NCBI GenBank assembly: GCA_012064385.1
Contig: QRDG01001992.1
Coordinates: forward strand, 62,001 to 126,000
Length of the DNA stretch: 64,000 nucleotides
Origin: Puccinellia tenuiflora
Lineage: Eukaryota; Streptophyta; Magnoliopsida; Poales; Poaceae
Direction of reading: 5' to 3'
In this document: positions 46,231 to 58,934 of the stretch, piece by piece
Numbering within the stretch: the first letter of the stretch is position 1
Layout: the number at the start of each line of letters is the position of its first letter
The notes under the pieces: model-generated
What the model saw: the letters and a program-made list of their open reading frames with translations, nothing else
The model's database searches: none
What the model was told of the DNA's origin: nothing
Made by a program: the position numbers and the translations under genes

Positions 46231-49200
46231 TGTAACGTCCCGACCCCGGAATTATACAAAGAGGCTATGAAATTGACACAACCATCAATGTATAAAACAA
46301 AGATCGAGACTTGTGGAACAAACTGGCACATTGCATGACTCTACGACACCAAAACATATAGCAACTCATATAATGAGAAGAATACAAATATTACAAGCAA
46401 AAGGATCACAGATCCAACAATTCAACAAGCGGAAGCGGGTAGTGTTGTCTAACAACAAGAAGCAAAATATGGCCTAAGAGGCCTACAATAAAATCATCCC
46501 AGCCAGCTTGTTCCACGGTCCCAAGCTGCCACCTGGGAACCCCAGACTAGTAGTCGACGTCAACGAAGAACCCACCTAGTTGCTCGGTGTCGTCCTCCTC
46601 TGAAATACAAAATCATATAGGCAGCAAAGAGAGACTGAGTACGACGTACTCGCAAGTTTAGTAGGGCGATATAGGCCCAATGACTGACGGAGGCTCTAAA
46701 GCTTTATATGTATTTCTTTTGCATAAAGCTAAGTTTCATAAACAGAAATATAATTGACACATGGCATTCGTCTACTCAGAGTATTTTTATAAAGGGGTAA
46801 GAAAGTATCGTTATCACCTTTCGGTTCTCGACGAACCTACTTGCAACCATCACCACTCATCTCACACAAGGCACTCCCTCGACTCCCCCTCGAGGAAATG
46901 AACCTTTATCTCAGTTGATTATGCAACCTCTAGCTGCCATATCAATTAGGTTAACATTGTCTATGATCTTATATCCGATCCCAAGTCGTCCATAACCGCG
47001 GACACGGCTTTTCGAAAAGATTAAACCCTGCAGGGGTGTACTATTTGAAGTCGCCAGGTTCCGAGGGAATCCCAGCTCCTTATCCATTGGTACCGTCCGG
47101 CTCACCTAGTTGGCCCTCTTCCGGGGAAGGCCGGCAAGCGGGCGCGGTTAGACCTTTACATTGCATGAGGCTTACTCAAGGACCATCCGTGTGCGGAAGG
47201 ACAGGTTAAGCGCTCCCAGCGCCCTGCCCCGCGGCCACATCCTAAACACCACCATCCTCGTTCCTTTTTTCCACCCACACAACTCACGCGCAAATGGAAA
47301 GCTCGAACTAGAGGACCCTTGACAAGCCCCTCACAAATTATTCGGTCAGTAAGGCGCCCATACACCCACCAATGGCAGCACGCTAGTCTTGGTTCAAGAG
47401 GTAAAGAACTCACACCTAGGGGCAAGAGTGAGGCAAAACACCATCCCCGATGGCAACTCACCCAAGCCTACTTAGCATTTTAATTAAGCACCACACATAT
47501 CCACCATGCCCGAATCGTTCCATTAACATCAACAATTATGGAATTCAACAACGGACATAAATAGTATTGCAACTAAGCGTGTCTAAGCATGGCTAAGCAT
47601 ATAACCAACAATTATAATTCGTATCCGGCCAACACATCAACACTAGGGTTCATAGGTAGGGATACATGTGAATGGCTCGGGGAAGAGACATGCATTCATA
47701 GGATTCTATATATTTACCAAAAGACATTTGAACTGCATGCAATATTATGGTGGATAAAATAATTTGATAAAATCATAGGATGCTAGATGCCAAGAAGGTT
47801 AGGTTATCTCTTGTCTTGCTGCCCGGTCGTGAAGTACTGCTCGTCGGGGTAGTTAGAGAGACCCTCGACTCCGGAATCTATCGATACCCAAAGAAATACA
47901 AAGCACACATAAATCACACGATCACAAGGTGCAATGCGCAAACACATGATGACATGTCCAATTGATGCAAGGATATCATTATCTAAAGTAGATAGCAACA
48001 TTAAATGGGGAGCCAAATAGTTAGTGCAATTATTTGGAACCAACCCCATATTTATCTTAGTGATCACAATTCCTTATAAATTAGCAAATTATTAGAGAAG
48101 TGGCTCAAATATGCATGAACATGACAAGAATGGATGGGTTTTGTCATCCCGATCATTTCGGTACTTTATTTGTAAAATTTTGGAGCACCGATGAATAAAT
48201 AGCAAATTAATTAAATAATTGAATTTAATTCATTTAATCAAATTATGAATAACATCAAATAAAATTTTGTGATCATGATGTGATAAGTGCATGGTTTGAT
48301 AGCATTTGACATGTTGATCACAATGATATTTAACTCATAATTTTTGAACAAATATTTAATAAGTTATGATTTTTCCTAATTTGGGATTATTTAACCCATT
48401 TTAGGAATTTTTAAATAACAGCAAATCTATTTAACCAGAAGGGCAAAACAATGTTTCCAAAAGATGGCAAATGTTTTTCTACACACTTTGGTATTTGATT
48501 TGCCAAAATTGGAGCAGTTTTCCAATAGATATGAATTATTTAACATTTTCATTTCATATTCCATTTTTGCAGGAATTACTGTGCAGGCCGGCCCACTGGT
48601 CGGCCCAGGCCGGTCTGTAGGCCGGGGGGTGGCCCGAGGGGTCCGGCCTCGGTGCCGGCCCAGGCTGGGCGCCAGGCCGGGGCATTGCCAGAGGCCTCCG
48701 GCCTTTTGGCCGGCCCAGTCCGGTTGTTAGGCCGGGCTGTGGCCCGAGGGCGCCGGCCTCACGGCCGGTTCAGGCCGGTGCCCAGGCCGGTCCACGGCAA
48801 CGACGTGCGGCTCGCGGTGGCCGACGGTGACAAGGAAACGGCGGCGGGAGAGAGGAATAGGGGGCGGGGAAGAAGGCAAAAGTGAGCTAGCTCACCCGTG
48901 AGCTCGGTTGCGTGGTCGGCGACGGCGAGGAAGAACCGAGGTCGCCGGAATCGGAGCCGGCGGAGCACGGCCGGGTGCGGACGATGTCGAGGACGCCGGC
49001 GTCGAACCGGCCGACCCCGGGTCGATTCCTCGCACCGGAAGGAAGAGGGGTGAGCGGGGGACCTCGCTGCAGTCTTCAATTTGTGCGGGGAGGCTCGGGT
49101 CGACGGCGTCGAGCTCGACAACGGCGGCGGCGACAGAGGAGCTCGGGTGGGGGAGAGAGAGCGAGATGAGGGGGGCAGAGGGGGAAAAAGGACAGGGGGC

Positions 49201-49981
49201 AGGTGGGGGTCCTCGTCCACCATCACGCACGGCCAGGAGAGGGTGGGCGGCGGCATGGGCGCGGCCATCTCGGAGGCATGGCGCCAGGACGCCATCGTCC
49301 ACGGTGGAGGGGAAAAGAAATCGCGAAAAGGTCCCTGGAAAGTTTGAAACCAAAACAAACAGGTCCCCAGAGCAACTTTGACAATTTAATTGTGGCACAA
49401 GGACACTCTCTAAAATCCCAGAAAAATTCATATAAGCTTGAATTAACATCTAGAACCATCACAAAAATTGGTGAGGTCAAATAAATTAGTTTGCTCAACA
49501 TTTGTTCATAACTTTTAGTTAGGGTAATTTGGAGCAATTTCCAAAATGCATTTAATTGGGGCATTTATACAAATCCAAAAATATTGAAATTATTCATGGA
49601 GACCCTAGCAATAATACTGGAGCTTCCCATGGTTTTAGTTTGAATTTTTGGAAAGCCTAACTTGGTTCCAAAAGTGTAGTTTGAAATAAGCCAAATTGAA
49701 TTCTCATATTTAGTTCCCAATTGACAAAACTTGGAATTTGAGAATTGAGGATAAGAGGCAAATATGGAACTTCCAAAACAAGTTGAGAGTCCAAGGATGG
49801 TTGGTTGACAAGTTGAGTAAACATTTGGTTGGAGGTTTTGGGAAGGTGGGCTTCCCAATACAATTGCTTTCCAAAACAAGGGGCATTTGTTAGCAATGAC
49901 AAGTTTCACATGCATGCCATGATGCAAAGAAAAAGTGGAAAAATTCTTCGTATTTTTCGTTACCAAGTTAGGGCTGTTACA
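46231..49981 (-). repeat. 5' LTR of gypsy chromovirus
   Basis: Near-identical to 37698-41446. Differences include a 12-bp extra unit in the GCCGGCC block (about 48778-48789) and a 9-bp loss near 49926. Confidence 0.95.
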
Positions 49982-52409
49982 GGGAGTACGTCTCGTTGGA
50001 GGGGTGTGAGCTCGCCACAAGAGGCCTACTCAAGATGCCACAAAGGCCTCACCCTATTCTCCGATGAATCTCACCCAAGGGATTGGTTCACCTTCCACTA
50101 TCGGAATCCTTCGAGGCGGATTCCGGAGCCCTTTACAACTTCTCTTGGGGCACACACCCACAACTCAATTGGGGGCTCCCAAATTCGTGCCGAAGCTTCA
50201 CAACTCGAAGACTTCGTGGCACCTCCACACCGTCTAGGGTACACAATGCACCCAAGAGGCACAAAGCTCTTGGGAACACAATGCACCCAAGAGTAACAAG
50301 CTTCTCAACGTCGATCTTCACGTATCACCGTAGGGAGAGCAACCCGATGCAACAAATGCAAGAGGCAAGAACACACAAAGTGGTCAAGTCCTTCACTCTC
50401 AAATTCCAAGCAAGCAACAAATGCTTTGGAGGGAATAAAAGAGGAAGAACAAAGGGGATGAACACAAAGCAACCCCAAAATCTAGATCCAGTAGTTCCCC
50501 TCACTTAGAGGAGATTTTGATTGGTGGAGTTGTAGATCTAGATCTCCTCTCTTGAATCCCTAAATTTGGGCAAGAATCATTGGAGGGATTGAGAGGAATC
50601 AAACCTTTGGAGGTCAACAATGGAGGAGTGAGAGAAGCTCCAAAACTTGGGAACCATTGGGGAAGAAGACCCCTTAAATAGGTCCCCACCAAATCCAACC
50701 GTTGGGGGCAGTTTTTCCTGCGCGGGCCGCAATTTCCGGCACTTACCCCGGAATTTCCGGACCCCCCCCGGAGCGACCCGGACGCCCTGGGAACTCTCTG
50801 GACATGGTCCGGATATTTGGGACGGATATTTGGGCCGGATATTTCCGGGGGCCGGAAATTCCGGCCTAAGGACCGGAACTTCTGGCCCACTGAAAAACTG
50901 CACAAAGAGCAAAACCAAAACGGGCATATCTTTTGCATCCGGACTCCGTTTTCGATGATCTTGGGCTCGTTGGAATCGTAGTAACGAGCTCTACAAGAAT
51001 ATATAGAGAAACATCATAGTCCAACAAGGGAGGATAAAAACAAATAGAGAAAGATAAAACCTCTCTATAAAAGGCGAACCGATAAACCTCCAAAACCAAA
51101 AACCAACAAGTTTTTCATGAAGACTCCGTTTTCTATGATCTTGGGCTCGTTAGACTCGCAACGAAAAGCTCTACAAGATCATGCAGAGAAACATCATTGT
51201 CCATCATGATATTATAAAAGCAAATGGGGAAAGGTAAAAGCTTTTTTTCGCAAATCGAAAAAGCCGAAACTTTTGCAAATGAAGTCTGAATGAAATAAAA
51301 CCAATTTTGTTGGAAAGAGAACGACAAATGCTACCTTTGAAAAAGGCAAACAAGCAAATGAGATTTTGTAAAGAAATGGAAGAGATAAATCTTCCGCACG
51401 GATGAACCGGCAAAATCTCCAATACCGAAACCGCAATAGAAGACGCATATGAAAATCGTTTTCGGTGAACTTAGCTTTGTCATGACAAGCACGACAAGCA
51501 CCAAGACCACACCACGATAAGAGACAAATAAGAATCAATAAAGATGATTGCATGGATGCAAAGGTTTGTGCTCTCTACGACGATACGATCACGATACTCG
51601 GTCGAGAGCCCCTCTTGATAGTACGGTTATCTATCCTATAATCCGGTCTCTCACTAAACAACATGAGACCGGTAAAATAGAAACCCTATCAAGATCATAC
51701 CTTTGCCTTGCGCATTAATCCACTTGAGGTCGATGAAGACGATCTTCATCTCCTCAAGATGCACCACCTTCCTCAATTGCGCTTCGGTGAAAATTCACAT
51801 GACGCTCCCCCATACACCAAGATGGGAGACACACTCTTCGGCATAACTTCACTTGGCCTTGATCAACCCGCACAAAGCCTTGATCAACACAAACTTTTCT
51901 TCCCTTAGCTTTGACTCCAACAAATGGAGATCAAGCAACTCAAATGGACACACCTATGAATATAGCTCAATGCAAACATTAGTCCATAGAGATTGTCATT
52001 AATTGCCAAAACCATGCATGGGAGCAACCATGCACTTTCAGACGTGCCCGCCGGGACTATGCCCGGGGGCTACTGTCGCAACAGTGGAACATGGGGTTCC
52101 CTAATGCGGTCAAAGTGGGTCCACCACCGGTGGGCCCACCAAGAAGGCGAACAAGGCAAGGGTTCAAGGCCGACAGATGGGCCCCCCATCTACCCCACGG
52201 CAACTAGGCAAGGACGACATCGACAACCACGACTAAGAGCCGGGGGACCTTCCGGGGTCACCCTCAACCCGGCAGACGACGCGGAGGTCCCGGGGACCCG
52301 GACACCCGACAGGAGGCCAGGCTCACCTCCGGGATCCGGCCTCCGTACAAGTGAATAGGATAAACTTGCCAGCTCCGGCTAGAAGCTCCTAGAAGACTTG
52401 GGCGCCACG

Positions 52410-54262
52410 TGTTGGGAATATGCCCTAGAGGCAATAATAAAATGGTTTATTAGCATATTCATGTTTATGATAATAGTTTATTCTCCATGCTATAATTGTA
52501 TTAACCGGAAACATAATACATGTGTGGAATATAAACAAACAGGTGTCCCTAGTAAACCTCTGCCGGACTAGTTCGTTAGTCAAGAGATGGTTAGAGTTTC
52601 CTAACCATGGACTTGTTATAGTCACTTGATAACGGAGTCATATCATTAGGAGTAATGATGTGATGGACAAGACCCAAATAATAAAGAGTTGCAATTGATC
52701 GTGTCACAACAGTTTTATTGCCAACACTTTTAGTATGCCAAGTATAGTTTCCTTAGACCATGAGATTATGTCACTCCCGTTTACCGGAGGATTACTTTGT
52801 GGACATCAAACGTCACTTCTCCAATGGTATTTGTTGGGTGACATGAATCAAGACTGGGATTTGTCCTTCCTTGTGACGGAAAAGATATCTCTGGGCCCTC
52901 TCGGTAATATAGCATCGAAAAGGTTGCAACCATGTGATTAAGTGGTAATCACGATGATCCTATATTATGGACGAGTAAAGAGAATTTGCCAGGTAACGAG
53001 ATAGAACTAGATATGGAGATATCGACGATCAAATCTCGGGCAAATTAAATATCAGTGAGACAAAGGGAATCGTATATGAGATTAAGAATCTCCGGCATCG
53101 TGGTTCAATCGATAAAGAACTTCGTTGAATATGTAGGAGTCAATATGGGCATCCCGGTCCCGCTGTTGATTATTGATATGATCATGTCTGCATGTTCTCG
53201 AACCCGTAGGGTCACACACTTAACGCTACGATGTAGCTAGGGTTAGTGATGAGATAATTGATGGAATGAACGAATGGTGATTCGGAGTCTCGGATATGAT
53301 CCCGGACGTCACGAGGAGTTCCGGAGTGGTCCGGAGAATAAGATTCATATAAGGAAAGTGGTTTCCGGAGGTATCGGAAAAGTTCCGGAATATTTCAGCG
53401 GGGTACCGGAAGGTTCCAGAAGGTTCTAGAAGAGTCTAGAAGTGGGGCCCATATTGTATGGACCCACATGGGCCAAAGGGTGGTGCAGCAACCCTAGTGG
53501 GCTGGCCGCACCAGCCCTAGACCCACATGGGCCAAGTTGGTCAAAGGGGCCCAAAAGAGGGGGGGCGCCCCAAAAACCCTAAGGGGTTAACTTGGGGGCC
53601 AAGCCCCCCCAGCCGCCGGCCCTAGAAGGGAGAGGGGCGCAGCCCCCCTGGCCTCCTATATAAGGAGGGGCAGGGGAAGGGCTGCCGCACCCCATGTGTG
53701 CTCCCCTTGGTGCCCTAGCCGCCACACCCCCCTCCCTTGCCGCACTACCTCCTCATGGCGCCACCTCTCTCCCCGGAGGGCTGCCGCCACCACCACCTCC
53801 ATGGCCTTGCCGCACCACCCCTAGATGTAGGGCTGCTGCTGCACCTCCTCCTCTCCCTCTCCTCTTGCTTGGCTTGGCGAAGCCCTGCTCGTGGAGACTA
53901 CACCATCAACGCCACCACAACCGTCGTGGTGCCGAGATCCATCTAGCCATCTCCACCTTGCTTGCGGGATCAAGAAGGCGGAGATCTACATCGAGCCGTA
54001 CGTGTGGATACCGCGGAGGTGCTGCCCCTTGTGGCACCTCGTCGAATTGGACTTCGAGGAAATACATCTCCTCGCGACTAGATGAGTCTAGTTGCGGGGA
54101 TCGACTAGCCAACCCCTGCACCGACAAAACGCGTTTGTTGATCTTCAAGGGTAAGAGATTGGATCTCATCTTCGCTACCTCCATCTAGTAGGTCTAGATC
54201 CTTGGGGTTTATTCCGCTTGCTGCGTAGGAAATTTTTTGTTTTCTATGCTGCGACCCCATCA
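52410..54262 (+). repeat. 5' LTR of Copia 2
   Basis: TGTTGGGAATATGCCC...CCATCA; TATA box TATATAA near 53657-53663. It lacks ~37 bp present in the other LTR around 59348-59384. Confidence 0.94.
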
Positions 54263-54263
54263 G

Positions 54264-54275
54264 TGGTATCAGAGC
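54264..54275 (+). promoter_or_regulatory. Primer-binding site of Copia 2
   Basis: TGGTATCAGAGC one base after the LTR end, complementary to initiator tRNA-Met. Confidence 0.92.
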
Positions 54276-57200
54276 CTAGATCTATTCGTAGATGTTGGTG
54301 CGATTAGAACACAAGTGTTGTGGGCGTTGATATTTTATGTTGCTACCTTCTCGCGTGCACTTTGCGTCTTTGCGGTATTGTGAGATGAAGCGGCCCGGAC
54401 CAACCTTACTCGTCCACGCACGAGAGACCGGTTCCACGACTGACATGCAACTTGTTTTGCATAAGTGGCTGGCGGGTGTCTGTTTCTCTTGCTTTAGTGA
54501 AGATGCAATTTTCAATGGAAGGCCTTTCAAAAGGATGAGTAAATAAGCAACTACTATATCACCGTTGTGGTTTTGCGTAGATTAGAACGGTTCTATCTCG
54601 TTAACCCAAGCCACGTAAAAATTGCATAAACAAAGTAGAGGACGTCTAACTTGTTTTTGCAGAGGGGGTCATGTGATGTGGTATGGCCAATGTGTGATTT
54701 GTGATAATGTATGCAATGATCATGTTTGTAATCTTTCGCGACTTGCATGTCGACGAGTACGGTAACCGGCAGGAGCCATATGGTTGTCTTTTATTTTATG
54801 TGACCTGCGTGTCAATGAATCACCATGTAATTGCTTTACTTTATTGCTAAGAGTAGCATTAGTTGTAGTTGCAATAGTTGGTGGACAACCATGGTGATGG
54901 CGCCACGATGATGGAGATCATGCCGGAGATGGAGATCTTGCCGGTGCTTTGGAGATGGAGATCAAAAGCACAAGAAGAAAGGCCATATCATATCACAATT
55001 ATGAATTGCATGTGATGTTAATCCTTTTATGCACCTTATTGTTATGCTTAGATGTGATCGCGACGGTAGCATGATAAGGTGATCTCTCACGTTAATATCA
55101 AGATGTGTTCTTCCCTAGTATGCACCGTTGCCAAAGATCTTCGTTTCGAAGCACCACGTGATGATCGGGTGTGATAGATTCAACGTTCACATACAACGGG
55201 TGTAAGCCAGATTTACACACGCGGAAATACTACGGTTTCCTTGACGAGCCTAGCATGTACAGACATGGCCTCGGAACACAAGAACCGAAAGGTTAAACAC
55301 GAGTCATATGGATGATATGATCAACATGGTGATGTTCACCATTGAAGCTACATCATCTCACGTGATGATCGGTTGTGGTGTAGTGGATTTGGATCGTGTG
55401 TCACTAAACAACCAGAGAGATGTTGAGTTTAGTGGGAGTTCATTAAGATGAACTAAAAATTATCATAAACAAAAGTCCAGATGTCTTTGCAAAAATCCTT
55501 GTAGATCATGGTCGACTACGGTAGTCTGTTCGTTGCTAAATACTGCGTCTCGATGGGTCTTTTTGTTAAGTGGTACCTGAAAGAATTCCTAAACACCCAT
55601 GCTCAGCTCTACGTGCTAGAAGAACCAATAGGAGATAAACCCAAAACTTTTCTGCAAGCGATGAAGAGTACATGGAGTGGTTTTGAACCGCCTACTTGAA
55701 TTCTGACCTAAGTAAACAATTCAAGAACTTGACTGCAATGGAGATTGTTGGTGAGTTGAAAAATTGTTTTTCAGCACAAGTTAGAATTGTAAGGTTTGAA
55801 TGTCTGAACGGTTTTCTTTCACTCAAGATGGAAGAGAACACTTGCTTGGAACAACACCTGAGGATAATGCATGAGATACATCATCGTCTAGTGCTTGTTT
55901 GGAACCACGAGATGAATGACGGTTTCGCGATAGGTGGGGTGATACGCTAGCTTCTCCCCAGCTTCAAGAATTGTGTCAGAGACTAGGTCATGGGAAGGGA
56001 TTTGATCACTTTCTATGAGTTTGTGTCTCGGCTGCGTCATGTCAAAGTGGAACCCATAGCAAGAGAAGTTGACAAGGCAGAAAGTATATATTGATATACA
56101 TGTTATAAGTGTTTAAGTCCAAATTGCAATTGTGGCAGTTTCGATAAGTATTTGATACTCATTCTGTTTTATGAAAACAGAACCTGCTGCTTGAGATTTG
56201 CATAAAGGATATGGGAAGACGTTGCGGAATGGTGGCAATCAAGGAGTTGATGCTGGCAACGATCTGTCTCTACATTTATCATTTGGATTAGAGGATTTGA
56301 ATAAGTGTTGTAATCGAATTAAGTGTGATTTTAATTAGTGTGTCTTGCTTATGTGAGACGGTTATTCATGTTAAAGACAATGGTTGTTCTATTTTCATGA
56401 GTGATCCTTTTTGGAAATCACAAGTTTCGATTATAAGTGTATTATTCTTATTATAATCTAGATGATAAATTGGTTGAACATTTATAAAATAAAAGACATA
56501 CTAAAATATCCAAAACTTAATAATGACAATTGTTTTAGTCGTGCTAAAGATTGAATAAACATTTTGATGTTTTATCAATGCGCCTTGTTGAAGGAGTATG
56601 ACTAAAATGCCACCCTTTGGAAGTGTGTCATGAGTTGCCGAAAATAAACACAAGTGTTGGTTGTATTTTCAGCAAATGTTAGATGTCATTATTTTGTGTA
56701 CTCCATCATAAATGATTAAATAGGTGTATTTATTCGAGTTATGATATTTGATGAGATCAAATAAATTTCTGGAGTTTAGGATATTATGTTAACAAGAAAA
56801 TTGAGTCTTTATGATTTGATCAAAAGAGACAAAATATTTGAGTTATATGTTAGTATGCGGACTTGTGAGAAGTGTTATCACAAATTACAATATTTAGAAT
56901 TTTTCAAAGGAGTTTGATATGTCCTAAGATATTGTAATCACACACTATTCGATATTGTGTGGTCTCAAAGAAGGGTTTTATTTCGGGGGTTTGATAATAG
57001 CATTTAGATTTATTTGATAAACACTCGATTTAGAAATAAGGATCTATTTAATGATTTGCATTTCGCATATGAATTATGTGAAACAGTGGTTTCATTAATT
57101 ATGAGATAATTAGAAACTATTGCAAATAAAGTTTGTAGTATATTCATATGTGACTATGAATAGAGATTCCACAATGAGAGACTAAAAGGGACAAATCAAT

Positions 57201-58934
57201 TGTTGATTGTGTTAAATGTTTTAGTGGATTTATCGTGAAAATGTTTCATTGATAAAAGAATTGATGGAATGGAAAAGCTAAAACCTTGCTTGTTTATGCA
57301 TCAAGTGGCACATATGTAAAGTGCTATGTTGGTTAAAACTTGACACATAAAGGAATTGATGATGGTGATCATTGAATTTCGGTTTAGCTTGTCTAAAGAA
57401 AAGTAGGATTCAAGAATATAAAATTTTGTCAGGTTACAAAATAATATTCATGATTTACTTGTCATGTTTGAGAAACAAGACATACCTACGAAACTACAAA
57501 GAAGAAATAGAAACCTTAAATACGAAGGTGACTAAGAGTCATTCGATGTTAAGTTTAAATCACAAAAGTAATTGTTGCTTGATTTTGTGAAAGTGATGTT
57601 TCACATATTTATTCCTCAAAAGGTGTTTTGTAGAGAATAAATAAAACTTAAAGCTAGTAGAGTACTAGTGTTCGTATAAAGAGTTCTCGATATTAATAGT
57701 TAATTAAGAATTTTGGAGGTGTCCAAAATATCGAGAAAATACACGAGTGTGATCTAATTAAGATATGTGGTGACATATATTAAGTTAGAGCAGAAACTAT
57801 TTTCCAAGATCAAAATATGTGGTGACATATGTTTGAGTGGGAGCTAGTTAAATCATGGTCAAATATAAATGATAACATATTTCTGAGTGGGAGCCAAAGT
57901 GGTTTCACAATTTAATATGTGTATGGTGTATATTTGAGTGGGAGTTTACAACATCTTGTTTGAGTGAAATGGAGATTTCATAAATGTTGTAAATGAGTCA
58001 GGAACCAACGTATAACTTGTGAAGTTAGTTTGAACGTCAAATATCCATGGAGATGGATGTATCTATGGAGGATAGATATGTTTGATAAAGCATTATGTCA
58101 TGATGTTTAACCTAAGTAAGATTTTGAAGGAGTTCAAAATAAAACAAGAGAAGAAAGGTTCATCTGCTTGTGAGAAATAGGTGAAACATTGAGTTGATAA
58201 CTCAGTACAAAATGATGGTTGGAGGATATGTTAGAATTCGCTATGAATCGTTCATAGGACTAAACATATAAGAACCATGTGTTTGTATTTGACGATATGT
58301 GACCCAAGTTCTTGGTTAGAAGAACATGTTAAATGAGGAGTCATTTTTCCATGGAGTTGAGATAATAGAATCTAAAGATTGGTAGACTTGGTTGAAGTCA
58401 TAAAACCAAACTAGATTGGGGATCTCATGATAGCAGAAGCGCAGCGAAAGCATGATCGAAAATATCGAAGTGACATGATAGCACTGTCGATTTGTGAGTC
58501 TACAACATATAGGAGTATATGATTAATTCAAGGATTAAAAGATATAATATTATGGTTTGAGAAATTTTGTTTCAAGACTGAGTGAGTTCCGGGTGCACAT
58601 GCTATGTGAAAGTTCTCTTGACTGATCATACGTCATGTAGGCATAATGGGAAACGAAAATCTCACTCTCTAACCAAATATATTATATTCATCATGTGATG
58701 ATGTGAATTATCATGTGATGATAATAGGTTTATCATGAGATGATAAAGTAATGTCAAATTAGGTGACATTGACGTTTTGCAAAGAACATAAAGAACTGTA
58801 TAGTACAGAACACGGACATAACCTCTTCCACGAGCAAACATGATCAGCACTGAGACTCCATGAGTGTTAGACACCATGAGTGTTGGATCAAGAAAATGTA
58901 AACTAGATTATTGACTCTAGTGCAAGTGGGAGAC
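54276..58934 (+). other. Decayed interior of Copia 2
   Basis: Leader 54893-55508 matches the start of the window closely. Beyond 55508 only faint traces of gag and pol remain. 58690-58746 holds three near-repeats of TCATGTGATGAT. The last ~110 bases before the purine tract (from about 58825) again match Copia 1 well. Confidence 0.75.
55508..56060 (+). pseudogene. Copia 2 gag remnant
   Basis: ORFs 55508-55699 and 55696-55950 keep spaced similarity to Copia 1 gag: LYVLEEPIGDKP against LYVLDAPLGEAP, LKMEENTCLEQHLRIM against CMMEENSSVSEHVLKM. Frames shift and stops occur, and the zinc knuckle is absent. Confidence 0.72.

Larger units (their letters stand above)
37698..49981 (-). mobile_element. 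Ty3-gypsy chromovirus, complete, 12.3 kb
   Basis: Flanked by the 5-bp target duplication GGGAG (37693-37697 and 49982-49986). LTRs are 37698-41446 (3749 bp) and 46231-49981 (3751 bp). The polypurine tract is 41447-41460 and the primer site 46216-46227. Gene order gag-protease-RT-RNase H-integrase with a C-terminal chromodomain-like segment places it with Tekay/Del-type chromoviruses. By eye the LTRs differ at about 34 positions plus three indels (near 0.9%), suggesting insertion a few hundred thousand years ago at usual grass rates. Confidence 0.95.
37372..52040 (-). repeat. Upper (5') LTR of copy B, split by a gypsy insertion
   Basis: 37372-37697 and 49987-52040 form one LTR of about 2.38 kb, TG...CA on the minus strand. 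It is interrupted by the 12.3-kb gypsy element with duplicated GGGAG. It matches the middle LTR at 29559-31656. Confidence 0.88.

Noticed and set aside
53694..54188. 164-codon ORF repeated exactly at 60255-60749
   Set aside because: It lies in the transcribed leader part of the Copia 2 LTRs. Identity reflects LTR identity, not a gene.
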